The notes: generated from the sequence alone by a model not told the origin. Shown: positions 54,007 to 64,000, numbered from the stretch's first letter. The stretch is DNA of 64,000 nt from Schizophyllum amplum (GCA_007026445.1 VDMD01000020.1:467400-531399), one strand, 5' to 3'. Program-made: numbers and translations.

Positions 54007-54530
54007 CAGCTTGTGCTGTACCACGGTTTACAAACCGTCCCGACAATATACATAAGCCATCTTGCAATCTGTACGTGAACTTCACGGAACCGGCAAATGC
54101 CGTTCCGTGAGCCCGCTGCTGTCCTCCGGGGTGCCGGGGCGATGCCCATAACGGGCACCGAAGGCTGATAAAGCCAGATAACCGCGACGCGTGGCGTTCC
54201 CGACGCGTCGGGAGATGCGCCGCGCTGATGCGCCGTGGTGGTGACGTCACACCGCCGCCCCGAGCCGCGCCGACGCGTGCGGGGCGCATCGCGCCTGCCG
54301 CCGCCGCCGCTACATATCGTCGGGGCGCGTAAAATCAAAACAAACGTATATTATAGTATATAGTAACAATCTATTACAGTGTAAGTAAAGGGAGAGGGGT
54401 GGGGAGAAGCGGAAAGGCGGGAAAAGGACAGGCGAAAATTTTCGCCTGCCCTCGCAGCACTCGTGCTGCTCTGGTCGGGGGCCAGGAGCTTGCCTGGAGA
54501 TGGGAGGTGATGGAGGAAGGTCACATGCGC
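54007..54530 (+). repeat. Left terminal inverted repeat arm
   Basis: Matches 56,790-57,309 in inverse orientation. Shared blocks include CCCGACAATATACATAAGCC, TGACGTCACC, the (GGC)n stretch and the palindrome GCGAAAATTTTCGC. Confidence 0.75.
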
Positions 54531-56789
54531 AGGGGGGACTGTCGCGGCGCCCCGCACATGCACAGGGGGGGGGGGACGATGGGATCGAGGGCGACGGCGC
54601 GTGCGCTTCGCTCGGACGAGCCAGCAAGCGCGCGAGACGCGACGAGCAGACGCGCAGTGCTTTGGGAGCATAGACGCTCGCGCTCGCAGCGCGCCTCGGC
54701 GTGTACGTGCGCGCCGGGCGTGACTGCGCGCAGCTCGATCGGCTACCGCAGAGCAGGCCGCGAGCGCATCCGCTCGCACCCCAGCCTACGTGTACCCATG
54801 CGGCTAGCGTCACAAAAGGGACGCGTAAGCGCATGAGGCAGTACCATCGTACGAGGGCACGATACGCACCCACCTCCCGCCGCCGTCGTGCGTACACGCA
54901 TCGACGACCGGCACAGCGGCGGCATCACGAGGAGGAGCGGGGGTGGGGGATGGGGAGTAATGTGAACGGGGCGTAAGCCGCCGCTGACACCAACGCCACG
55001 GCGTTACGTTTTGCAGGGGGGAGGACGCGAACCCCGCCCGCGTTGGGGGCGGCGTTCGACAATGTAGTTAGCACTTGTGAAAAAACTGTCTATTATCACG
55101 CACCTGGGGGGCTCATCAGAGCCCCATCTTCCCTGAGTGCATCCTTCCGCTCGTTTTTGGTTGAAGATCTGACGACGTTGACGGCGGTTGGGATGGAGGC
55201 GCGCGAGCAGGCGGGAACGACGGGCGTGACATCACGATCACGTCCGACGCGCCGCGCAGTCACCCGGGCGATGCGCGTGGGCTCTTCGGTGCGAGGGGAA
55301 GGGGTAAGGAGGCGGTGGTGGCTCGCGATGGGTAGCCGGTGGTGGCGATAGGTATGCAGCATTCTTCGGGACCGCAAAAGGCGTTCTTTGGGACCGCGCG
55401 GATGCCGGTCCGAGCCTCGGACCGACATCCGAGAGCGGTCCTCGTCGCCTTCGACGGTCTCGGAAACGCCCCGTAATGAGCTTAATAATCCTCTGAGCCC
55501 TGTATCGTTTTAGAGTAGACTAAATAACTACCTTGAAAATTTTGAAGGGAATTGAACGGTGGGAAGGGGGTGAAGTAGTGAACGAGTTGGATAGAGGGAG
55601 TGGTTCTAGCCCTTTTGCACGTTATGCATCTCGAGCAAGATGCCACTCTCAGTCATTCCCTGCAGGTCTTTACTTTCCAAAATTTACAGAGTCATAGCCA
55701 GATAATATATGTACAGACTGTATGTATTATTTCCGTACTGAGGGGCTTAGATGTGTAAGATAAAGCATGTTAGCTGGGGGACTACTCTGAGTCTGCCCTA
55801 TGTAATCATCAGAGGTCTGTATACTTCATTCCAAGTTTATCTATGATGGATGGGTAAGTGTATAGTATGGTATACATTAGCCAAAGACCTATTCTCAGTG
55901 ACTACGGTAGTCGATGGGCCACATTGCCCGCGCGCGCCGCCGAACGCGCTCATTCGGACGCGTCTGTGACGTGACGGTCACGCATCCTCCTCCTCCTCGA
56001 CCTCCATCCCGCCGCCGGGTCGCCGCAAAACGCGCCAAGCGTTTAGAATACGAAGGGAATGGGCATAGGGGCTCTATAGGTGCGTTTACTAGCCATATGA
56101 CGCGTTAATTATGCTGATATTGTCCTTTTTTTCGATGTGCAGACCTGAGGCGGCCGCGCACGCGTTCGCGCCGCCTCAGAGAGCCCCTCCACCGCGGCCT
56201 CTACCACCTTCGCCCACAGTGAGGTAGGGGACAACGCAGAGGGGCCCTCTGAGGCGATTTGAACGCGCGCGCAGCCACCTTCGAGCTGCACAACGCGGAC
56301 AGGCGTCAAGGCCGCCAGGCGCTGGCAGCGTGCCCATACCTCCCCAACGGGCGCTCACAAAGCGCTCGAAGCCTCCCCCCATGCACACCCCACCCATCGA
56401 CCGCGCGCGCACCCTCATCCGCATCACCTACCCGCATACACGCGCGACGAGGCTAGTGACGCGCCCAGCGCATCCCGGCCCCTCTCGAACGTTTGTGCGA
56501 CCCCTCGGGTAGCACAGAGTATGCGTTGGTATGGCTGGTGTGCGAGAGTCGTAGTGATGGCTACGACTGCGGCGGCGGTAGCGCGAGCGGCGCCGCGTGC
56601 ATGTCGCCTTCGCGCTTCGGCGTGGAGTCTGGCGCGGCGCGCGTGCGCTTTCGTGCTGGCTGCTACTGCAGCGCTAGCTACTTGCCCGGCCGCACGCATG
56701 CCAGTCGACACGCCCAACGGCACTCTCCCGCCCCTGCCCCGATCACGCCGCCTATCCGCAGCGCATGTGTCTTGCGGCACGGGGATGCG

Positions 56790-57309
56790 ATTTCCTCGCG
56801 CAGGAGCTCATACTACACTACCTCCCTCACCTCAGCAAGCCCCCTCCCCTCCCCCGAGCAACGCAAGCGTGTCGATGGTGAGCGAAAATTTTCGCTCGCC
56901 GTTTTCGTGCTTTGCAGCCATCCCCGCCCCTCTTTTACACCCTTTAATGATACTATGTACAATTTCCATACATTATATAATTTGTTTCGATTTTACACGC
57001 GCCTGACAACGCGCGGCGGCGGCGGCGGCAGACGCGACGCGCCCCGCACGCGTCGGTGCGGTGTGACGTCACCCGACAGCGCATCAGCGCAGGCACGCGA
57101 GCATCCCGACGCGTCGGGAAGCTCGCGTGTCGCAGTTAAATGCCACTATCAGCCGACGGTGCCCGTTATGGGCATTGCCCGGCACCCCGGAGGTCAGCGG
57201 CGAGCTCACGGAACGGCAATTGCCGGCCCCGTGAAGTTCACGTACAGATTGCAAGATGGCTTATGTATATTGTCGGGTTGGATTACAATCCGGGGTACAG
57301 CAAAAGGTG
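56790..57309 (-). repeat. Right terminal inverted repeat arm
   Basis: Inverted counterpart of 54,007-54,530, with moderate divergence and small indels between the two arms. Confidence 0.75.
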
Positions 57310-57948
57310 CATACCGTTCTCCCTTCTGCAGGTCAGCTAGCCCGTGCGGCTGCAGTAGCTCGTGCCGCGCGCAAATTACTCCGACGACTCCGGAGACGCG
57401 AAGTCCAGTCGAGAACTTCGTGTCTTTCTCTGCAAGGGCTTGAAAGGCGATACACGAACTAATCTATTCAAGCGTCAGATCAGATAGACGCGAGGAGGAC
57501 CCAGCGTATACGCACATCCTTCTCAGATACGTAACCCTTGACGTGCTCTTCGTACGGTGCCGTCTCCACAAAGAAGCCCAGACCGTCGCCGAGTGCGCAG
57601 TCGCTGCGCTCGTTTTTCCGCATGCGGTTCTTCAAGCGGAAGTTGGCGTCGACGGCGAGGATAGTCTGAAACCGGTACCTTTTTCTTGTCAATGCGAGAT
57701 TCAATAGACAAGGAAAGGTTGCTTACTTGTCCTTCTCGTCCATCGTCTCCCAATCATCAGGCAGGTTATTGTAAGCGCGTCCTCGAATACGTCTAGTCGG
57801 AGTAGCGTATCATAGACCGTAGTCTAGTCTGGTAGAGTCATAGACCGTAGTCTAGTCGGAATCGTAGCTGAGGCGAAGCCTCATAGAGTCTGGCTGGCGT
57901 GAGTAGATAACGGTACGACAATGACGTACCAGCATAGCCGTGACCTGT

Positions 57949-58208
57949 GCTAAGGCGCGGTACGGCGCGAGCGGCATCGTATCCCTGGCTAGGGCGCAGT
58001 ACGGTGCGAGCGGCGTTGTATCCCTGGCAAGGGCGCGGTACGTCGCGAGCGGCATCGTATCCCTGGCAAGGGCGCGGTACGGCGCGAGCGGCATCGTATC
58101 CCTGGCAAGGGCGCGGTACGTCGCGAGCGGCTTCGTATCCCTGGCAAGGGCGCGGTACGGCGCGAGCGGCGTCGTATCCCTGGCAAGGGCGCTATACGTA
58201 GCGAACGG
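57949..58208 (+). repeat. 39-bp minisatellite, 6.7 units
   Basis: Six full units and a partial one, each of exactly 39 bp with core GGCAAGGGCGCGGTACG. Units 3 to 6 alternate between GTACGTCGCG and GTACGGCGCG, suggesting duplication as 78-bp pairs. Because 39 is a multiple of three the array is open in several frames, but no gene context supports translation. Confidence 0.9.
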
Positions 58209-58209
58209 T

Positions 58210-58452
58210 CACACGCGTAGTGGAAGTCAAAGTCAGAACAAGATGCATATCACGTGCCTACGGCGCTAGTTCCGTGGCGTCCGGTCACGTGTCAAACGTT
58301 CCCGGGTCTTGTACAGGTGCTCAGTAAATAATATAGTACATATATGGGGCCCTCCCTACAATGCCCCCCCAAGAGACTGGAACGTATGTCAAGAAAATAC
58401 AAAGCGATGTCCAACAGCGAATATTTCGCGACTCTGATAACTCACGAGCATG
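58210..58452. other. Non-coding spacer, no feature seen
   Basis: Short region between the minisatellite and the 3' end of the 472-codon ORF. It has a C8 run near 58,365. I looked for a retrotransposon LTR end and could not support one. Confidence 0.4.
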
Positions 58453-59871
58453 TCAAGCTCGGGCTGTAAACGCGGCGGCGGGCGGGGGCGGCGGGGATCG
58501 AGAACGGCGGCGGTACGGTACCCCAGGCTTCTCGCTGGGCGGGGTATAGCTGCGGGATGGCCTTCGGCGTTTGGTCGTAGGCCGGTGGTCCCTATCGTGC
58601 CTGCCATCGCCATCGGACAGACGGTCCTCCAACGAACCTTTGGCTATGCGGTCGACGAGCGGCTTGCGTGGAACAGTCGAAGCTGCAGACGTGTCCGCGC
58701 GTTGGTACAGTCTGTGGAAGACGTCAACCGGCATGACCATCCGCCCTTCGCCGAACGGGAGGGTAACTGTGCCCTCTAGAAGGTTGATTGACCCCTCGCC
58801 GGCGTTGCTCGCCTCGCTGTTGCCTGACTGCGACCCCGCCTCGAGCGTCGTCGTACTGGTCCTGCGGTAGAACAGCACGAACTCGTCGATTGTCATGGTC
58901 AAGCGGCCGGCTCCGAAGGGCAAGGTAATGGAACCGCTGCTGGGATCAATAGACCCGCTCATGTGCGGCTCGCTCGCCGACGATGGGACACGCTCCGATG
59001 AAGAAGACGTGGATGACGGAGGCCAAGACGAAGACGCCGTCGACGGAGCACTGATGGATGAGGCGTGCGACGGGAAGGACTTGTCGACGGTAGGCGCGGG
59101 GCGCAAGTCGAAATAAGCGGCGCTGGAACCGATGGCACGGCGTGGCTCTGTATCCGTCAGGCGATTGGCGTAACTACCGCCCGAACCGGACGGGCGCGAA
59201 TCCCATCGTCGCACGCATCGAGAGGAGTCGTTGTAAAGGGTGTACCATGGGTATACCTGGCGGTCCTCCCGCTGCTCGGCATAGGCGACCTCGTCTTCAG
59301 TAGCACGCTCAATAACGTATGCGCGGAACGTTCGCTCGCTGGGCCCATGATTCCTAGTTCCTCGTGCCATAATGATCCACGGACGGCCCATGTGTTCCAG
59401 CGCAAGACTGAGGTCGCATTCGGTCTCGAAGGTGATATACACGTCAAACGTGACGGTCTGCCCGTTCGAACCCATCTGCCCCGTTCCGATCGAGATAACC
59501 CGCTCGATAGCTATACCCCGTGGCCTTGCATTGTCAACCAATACTTCCAAACCGCGCTCGACGTCGCGAGCCATAACCCAGCGTCGAAATCCGCGGAGGA
59601 CGAGAACTCGTGGCCTCGCCGTCGCGGCGTCCATTGCGCCCGAATCTGCCGTCCGAGCCCTAGACGCCGGATGAGCGCGTTCGTTACGCCGGGGTTCCAG
59701 AGCAGCGCCGCGACCTAGCATTTCCGCAGAAGGTCCTCGCGCAGTACTCGACTCATTCATACCGCCAATGGGCACTCCTCTACCCTTCCCTTTGAAGGAC
59801 GAGCCTCGCATGGGCAACGAGTCCTCGCGGGCAATTGACCGTCCTCGTGGTATGGCAGGCAAGGGAGGCAT
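58453..59871 (-). CDS. Element-associated ORF with RRM-like region and duplicated motif
   Basis: 472 codons from ATG at 59,871. Residues ~85-165 have an RRM-like pattern (RVLVLRGFRRWVMARDVERG; TVTFDVYITFETECDLSLAL). Later a motif occurs twice: SITLPFGAGRLTMTIDEFVL and TVTLPFGEGRMVMPVDVFHR, each ending in an (F/L)Y(R/Q)R run. The C-terminus is basic and Arg/Ser/Pro-rich (KRRRPSRSYTPP; RRRSRSPPPPP). It starts 15 bp after the stop of the 715-codon frame upstream; that stop overlaps a GTGAGA donor-like sequence, so the two frames may belong to one spliced transcript, although I found no acceptor with the right phase. No known family is claimed; an RNA-binding element protein is a guess. Confidence 0.5.
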   Translation of the reverse strand: MPPLPAIPRGRSIAREDSLPMRGSSFKGKGRGVPIGGMNESSTARGPSAEMLGRGAALEPRRNERAHPASRARTADSGAMDAATARPRVLVLRGFRRWVMARDVERGLEVLVDNARPRGIAIERVISIGTGQMGSNGQTVTFDVYITFETECDLSLALEHMGRPWIIMARGTRNHGPSERTFRAYVIERATEDEVAYAEQREDRQVYPWYTLYNDSSRCVRRWDSRPSGSGGSYANRLTDTEPRRAIGSSAAYFDLRPAPTVDKSFPSHASSISAPSTASSSWPPSSTSSSSERVPSSASEPHMSGSIDPSSGSITLPFGAGRLTMTIDEFVLFYRRTSTTTLEAGSQSGNSEASNAGEGSINLLEGTVTLPFGEGRMVMPVDVFHRLYQRADTSAASTVPRKPLVDRIAKGSLEDRLSDGDGRHDRDHRPTTKRRRPSRSYTPPSEKPGVPYRRRSRSPPPPPAAAFTARA

Positions 59872-59886
59872 AGTCGGCCGCTGTTC

Positions 59887-61938
59887 TCACCCGCCCTCCC
59901 TTGCCGTAGGCAACCCGCGAGGGGGTAAGGGAGGAGTTCGCGGTCCGGGCGGTACAGCTCCCGCACCTGGCGCGGCAGCGTCTTGGACATTTCCTCGACC
60001 ATCTTCCGTCGTGTCCATGGGCTGGCCCTCCGGCAGGGAGGTGAGCGGCGGCAAGCGCGATGGCGCTGTTGAGGATGGCGCAAACGTCTCGCCCATGGTT
60101 CCGCTCCAGCTCATATCCTCGTCCTCGTAGTCGACGGCATAGTCGTCCGAATCCCGTACGTACGCGTCCATACGAGCCGTTATAGGGTCACGCGTGAACA
60201 TATCCGTTGCGCTGGTGAATCGCCACGGTATGGTAGCCGGATCCGGCTGCGTTGGGGACGTCCCTGGGCGCGCGATCCGAGCGTTACTGTCCATCGGGTA
60301 CATCCACCTGGACGGGTGCGTCTGCCGCGAGAACCCCTGCGAATCCGGCAGCTCAAAGTAGAACGCGTTAGGCGCGGGTACCCCCACCTCATTGGCATTA
60401 GTAACGCCTGGTAGCTCGCGGAGGGGCGCCGGGAATAGAATCAAACACCCGTTCTCGCGGTCGACGAACGGAACGTAGTTTGCGGCAGCTCGGCTATTAT
60501 CCCCGATGCGTCTCAAAATGGCGACTTCCTCGTCGCCTACATACACCGTAATCATCATGAATCGGCGTAGACCTCGACTGTCCGTAGTCAGCGCCGCGAC
60601 GCGCGGTGGCCGCACCCAGTAGATGCCGGGAGGTATCTCAATGATGTCTAGCCTGTACGCTTGTCGATTCCAGACCGGGGACTCGTAGGTGATCTGTCCC
60701 TCCGGGTCAACTAACACGAGCGACGTCGACGGGGCCTCCTGCGGTCGTAACGTCGGCTGTCGGGACCGGGCCTGATCTGGTCGCGGGGCGCTCTCGGGTG
60801 TGCGGCGAGGGGAGATCTCCTCGCCAGGTAAGGCCCATCCGTAGTTGAAGGGATTGGAGTTTTCCACTAGCCACGTATCCGTCGTCATAGTATTGAAGGG
60901 GGAACGCGGAGTTGTCCATTCTCGCGTGCCCCATTGATTATCGGCGGTAGCGTCCCTCCAGCTGTCGAGATGGTCCAGCTCGCGTAGCGTCATCCCAGTC
61001 CAGTCCGAACGGACTTCCCCAGCTACCGTAGCAGCGTCTACGCAGTAAGTGAACGGGCAGCGATAATTGATGTAGACAGGGTAGCCGTTCCTGATGTAAA
61101 AGGCGGCCCAATCTTGATGAAGCCCGTTAATCCACTTTCCCATTCGCGCGGCGTGCCTCGAGACGATAGGACAGGAATCTAGACGATCGCTATCCACCAG
61201 CTCGTCATTGCGAGCGTCTGCGCAAGTAGTAGAATACGCTTCGCCCACCAGCGTCTCCCTACAAAACGCCGCGTAGTTGTCAACGGCGTCGTCGAACTTG
61301 CTGCTACGCTCAAGGATGTTGATATCGGGCATACCGTCATGCAGCACCTTGGCCCGGAGGAGTTGCTGGATGACCTTGCAGTCGGGGGCGGTGTCGAGCG
61401 CTGCCCTCTCGGCGGTGATACGGGTCTCAACCTCGACGCGGTGAGTCCGCAGCGCATTGAGGACGTTCGTCGGGAACTGCCCGTGATCGCTGGACCCCTG
61501 GCACGTCCAGTGTTTCACAACGGGCTGCAGTTCCAGGACGTAGGCGTCCTCGACACCCCTTGTCAGTACGGCGCCGGACCAAACGACTTCGCGCTCTCCG
61601 TATTGAGGGAAGCGGGTGTAATCGAATCGCCCCAACGAGCCATCCATTCTGCGGTGAGCGGCATCCGCCGGTATTTTAGGCCAGTTCAATCCGGCCAAGG
61701 GGGGTCGAGCGCCCGGGTTGAACGGTAGTCGGTTCTCAGCCGAGTTCGGCGACCATTCAATGTACTGCCAGTATTCCGTTTCTCCTTTACCATTTGGTTC
61801 ACCGTCCGCAGGCTCGACCACGCGATAGGCGCGCACGGTCGCGTCGGCGGGCAGAGTAACGGCGAGGTCGAATAGCAATACCGGTCGATCGTGCAGATCG
61901 GCGTCGCTGGCGAGTCGGGGCAGGTCGAAGCGATACAT
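59887..61938 (-). CDS. Large ORF of unknown family next to Gypsy pol
   Basis: 683 codons from ATG at 61,938 (MYRFDLPRLASDADLHDRPV). Open frame also extends upstream to 62,034, but only from a non-ATG codon. It lies 160 bp downstream of the chromodomain stop of the Ty3/Gypsy element and on the same strand. The protein looks globular and Trp/Tyr-rich (FYIRNGYPVYINYRCPFTYC; IIEIPPGIYWVRPPRVAALT), then becomes acidic and Pro-rich. I recognise no reverse transcriptase, protease, envelope or transposase motif. It could be an extra ORF of the retroelement, or a different element into which the Gypsy copy inserted. Confidence 0.5.
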   Translation of the reverse strand: MYRFDLPRLASDADLHDRPVLLFDLAVTLPADATVRAYRVVEPADGEPNGKGETEYWQYIEWSPNSAENRLPFNPGARPPLAGLNWPKIPADAAHRRMDGSLGRFDYTRFPQYGEREVVWSGAVLTRGVEDAYVLELQPVVKHWTCQGSSDHGQFPTNVLNALRTHRVEVETRITAERAALDTAPDCKVIQQLLRAKVLHDGMPDINILERSSKFDDAVDNYAAFCRETLVGEAYSTTCADARNDELVDSDRLDSCPIVSRHAARMGKWINGLHQDWAAFYIRNGYPVYINYRCPFTYCVDAATVAGEVRSDWTGMTLRELDHLDSWRDATADNQWGTREWTTPRSPFNTMTTDTWLVENSNPFNYGWALPGEEISPRRTPESAPRPDQARSRQPTLRPQEAPSTSLVLVDPEGQITYESPVWNRQAYRLDIIEIPPGIYWVRPPRVAALTTDSRGLRRFMMITVYVGDEEVAILRRIGDNSRAAANYVPFVDRENGCLILFPAPLRELPGVTNANEVGVPAPNAFYFELPDSQGFSRQTHPSRWMYPMDSNARIARPGTSPTQPDPATIPWRFTSATDMFTRDPITARMDAYVRDSDDYAVDYEDEDMSWSGTMGETFAPSSTAPSRLPPLTSLPEGQPMDTTEDGRGNVQDAAAPGAGAVPPGPRTPPLPPRGLPTAREGG

Positions 61939-62097
61939 GGTAGACCTTTTTAACGTTGTCGATAACAGCTCGATGAGCGACTTGTCGATTCCAGCAGGGT
62001 GGTGGTGGTTGAGAGCAAACCGTGCGGCGAACACGTTGCACCGAAGAGGTGAATCTCCGCGGTTCCCGCGATCACGGCATCACGTGCAATGTTCGAA

Positions 62098-64000
62098 TCA
62101 CACGGCGGGCAACTTATGCAGGTGCAGGTACTCCTGCTTGAGCTCTGGCGCGTTGCGCAGCTCCGCCTCCTCGATCCAAGAATCGTCGCTAGGGCCGTAG
62201 CCCACCCATCTGACCCGGAAAACGCGGTTATTGCCCTTTTGCGGTTCATAAGTCGGTGCCCGATAATCGCCTCGACTTCATATTCTTCGGCCGCATCCAT
62301 GACATCGCGCGTCGGGGGTAATGTTGACCGAGTTCCAAACTTCTCAGGTGAGGGTTCGTATAGGCGAAGGTGTTCGATGTTGATCACGGGGTGCATCGGG
62401 TAGTTGCTGGGCAAGCGTAGTCGGTAGACGACCGGGTTAATTTTCTGCAGTACTTCGAATGGCCCGATCGTTCTTTGAACCAGCTTTACTCCCAGTCCTT
62501 TAGCGTCTACAAGCTTCAAGGTATGCGGGTTCACGAGAACAAGGTCTCCTTCCTTGAATTCTCGGACTGGGCGTCGTCTCTTATTGTATTGCCGAGCCCT
62601 CGTCCTGCGCTTTCGCAAGTGCGTCTCTGGCTAGGCCCCGCGATAGTTCAATCAATTCGGTGAACACTTCCGCTTGCATACTGGGCAGGAATGGTCGTTC
62701 GACAGGGTCGGGGCGTCTAGCATGAGTCCCGCCGCTTGCTGTGGATGATATCCCATTAGCAGGAAGTTGGGTGTCTGCCCCGTAGATCCGTGCTTGCTCG
62801 AATTGTAGGCGAAGGCGAGGTCGGACAAGTACTTGGCCCAGGCGTGTCGGTCGCCCGCTACATATGCTCGCAGCATAGTCTCTAGAGAATGGTTCAAGTT
62901 CTCTGTCTGTCCGTCGGCTGCGGATGATGAGAAGAAGACAACGCGAGTTTCGCTCCGTATCTCTCAGCAATCGACTTCCAAAAGTCAGTCGCCCAGCGAC
63001 TGTCACGATCGGATATCATTCTTTCTGGTAACCCGTAGCGGTTTCACCACTTCGCGAAAGAAGACTTCGGCGAACCCTTCCTTGTCGAGGGTCCCATGCG
63101 TCGGTAGGAATAGCGCGTACTTGGTGAGTTTGTCCACAATAACCAGTATCGCGTCGTATTGCTCTTCTCCCGATCTCGGCAGTCCGGTAATCAGATCATA
63201 CGAGACGGTGGCGAACGGGCGGATTGGTATATGCGCGGGTCGCAATCCTCCCATGCTCTTCGTATGATCGGCTTTGATCTTCTGGCAAATATCGCAAGTT
63301 CGAACGAACCTATTGGCGTCGTTGGTCAAGCTCGGCCAGTGAAACAGCTCTCTTATTCTCCAGAGCGTCCTTTCGGGCCCCCCGTGCGCGGCCTCATTGC
63401 TTGACTCATGAATATGTTAGCACGAAGTTAACTATGCTCGCCGGCACGCAGAGTCGAGCTTCCCAGTCGGCGTTGAAGAAGTACAACAAGCCATTGCGGC
63501 CGACTTGATAATGTGAAGGTGTCAATTCCTTCATTGCGTTAGGCGGCGACTCCTGGTAACGCTCTCGGAAGTAGGGGTCGGTCTGATAACCCTGCTTGAA
63601 CTGGTCGACGAGAGCTGGGTCGATTGACAGCAGCAAGTGTACGCCTGATTCTTCTTCACCTCCAATCGATTTGAACTCGTCTAGCTTAGGATTCACGCCT
63701 TGAGGGTATGTCCAATAGTCCTTGGGTTGATCCATCTCACGCATCGGTAGCTCATGGAGCTCTTTCGCCGTTGCGGACTCGTCGGCAGCTGCGCTCCTTG
63801 GCCTTGCCGACTTCGCTTCCTCTCCCGTCAGTCTCTCCTCCTGCGTTCGTCGCGATCGTGTACGAACGACAAAGGCTTCCGCATCGCGGACACTTGGCTC
63901 TCATCGATCATGTCTTCCCAGCGCGACAAGAACGCCGCACGTTCTGCCGCGCCCACGACTTGCGCGCCTCCGCTTGCTCGCCTGCGCGCGCTTATATTCC
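62098..64000 (-). mobile_element. Ty3/Gypsy chromovirus-type retrotransposon, integrase to chromodomain, frameshifted
   Basis: The 3' part of a pol polyprotein read right to left. The zinc-binding part has CDICQKIKADH (63,280 region). The integrase core has the three acidic positions in SYDLITGLPRSG, MISDRDSRW and DGQTEN. Then come HGSTGQTPNFLLMGYHPQQ, an SH3-like FKEGDLVLVNPH and a chromodomain (YEVEAIIGHR, RVRWVGYGPSDDSW) ending at 62,098. Reverse transcriptase and RNase H would lie beyond the right edge. Frame changes near 63,045, 62,928 and 62,238 break the polyprotein, so this copy is dead or poorly sequenced. No LTR was identified in the window. Confidence 0.85.

Larger units (their letters stand above)
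54007..57309. mobile_element. 3.3-kb inverted-repeat element inside a KDZ intron
   Basis: Flanked by a perfect 7-bp direct repeat CATACCG (54,000-54,006 and 57,310-57,316). The ends form inverted repeats that start CA(G/C)CTT(G/T)TGCTGTACC and stay similar for roughly 500 bp. Removing the element and one repeat copy leaves a normal KDZ intron of about 50 bp with donor GTATGT and acceptor CTCGTAG, which strongly supports the boundaries. Just inside each end is a short imperfect hairpin (ACGGTTT/AAACCGT on the left, GGATT/AATCC on the right). No transposase frame is seen in the interior, so it is non-autonomous. A 7-bp target repeat does not decide the superfamily. Confidence 0.85.
51735..57780 (-). 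pseudogene. KDZ-family transposase, degenerate and interrupted
   Basis: Exons on the minus strand: ~57,780-57,727, 57,684-57,515, 57,463-57,315, 53,951-53,555, 53,507-53,331, 53,277-53,142, 53,089-~52,390 and 52,328-51,735. Diagnostic KDZ segments appear in order: FQTILAVDANFRLKNR, ARHELLQPHGLADLQKGER, YCNIDYVLC, VVSYDIGCQYSINFDER, GRTDGEGIERIWALMNAW with TKEMGQGARHGWID, FRNKHVTGQRSATRH, and ARKARWTEEVELLWEDM. The N-terminal CxC-type region is missing upstream of ~57,780. Frame breaks occur near 53,708 and 52,567, and one near the last intron. The intron between 57,315 and 53,951 is swollen by a 3.3-kb insertion. The C-terminal tail is an Asp/Asn/Gly repeat encoded by GAC/AAC-type triplets. 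It probably no longer makes active enzyme. Confidence 0.85.

Noticed and set aside
54016..57304. A 4-bp target repeat GTAC within palindromic TGCTGTACAGCA at the ends of the KDZ insertion
   Set aside because: Extending the ends outward gives better inverted repeats and the 7-bp repeat CATACCG, and only that choice restores a normal-length intron with donor GTATGT.

Overview
This window looks like nuclear DNA of a basidiomycete fungus, most likely an Agaricomycete and possibly a polypore. The evidence is GC-rich genes split by ~45-75 bp GT-AG introns, several copies of the fungal-specific FunK1 kinase family, a KDZ (Kyakuja-Dileera-Zisupton) transposase and a Ty3/Gypsy chromodomain retrotransposon. 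No rRNA, tRNA, CRISPR or bacterial operon structure was recognised. Exon models were built by hand from splice signals and reading phase.

Layout. (1) 1-6,790 and ~25,850-33,115 are two arms of an old, diverged inverted duplication. Each arm carries, in order, a thymidylate kinase 3' end, ~4 kb of repeat-rich non-coding DNA, and a gene for a disordered Gly/Ser/Tyr-rich protein. The kinase gene is intact on the right (32,948-34,803) and a broken tail on the left (1-76). (2) The interior (7,105-22,000) holds a FunK1 kinase, a MYND zinc-finger gene, a HUL5/UBE3C-type HECT ubiquitin ligase and three NmrA-like oxidoreductase genes. It also holds broken copies of the same genes: a FunK1 5' end, a HECT 5' end and a MYND paralogue. 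The divergent MYND/HECT pair is duplicated with reciprocal loss: one locus kept MYND, the other kept HECT. (3) 22,000-25,850 is largely empty. (4) 35,821-48,570 is a FunK1 array on the minus strand: one complete gene, one split by an 862-bp hAT-like element, one ending in a PHD-type zinc finger, and one 3' fragment. (5) 49,000-64,000 is mobile-element territory. It contains an RS-rich ORF, a degenerate KDZ transposase whose third intron is split by a 3.3-kb terminal-inverted-repeat element, a 39-bp minisatellite, two large ORFs of unknown family, and the integrase/chromodomain end of a Ty3/Gypsy element.

How the genes relate. The housekeeping genes (dTMP kinase, HECT ligase) are single intact copies surrounded by expanding families. 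FunK1 genes share catalytic-loop signatures, intron positions, basic C-terminal tails and, in several cases, CACGTG motifs 115-250 bp upstream of the start. Many apparent frameshifts in otherwise healthy genes are single-base losses next to short homopolymers, so some may be assembly errors rather than real damage.
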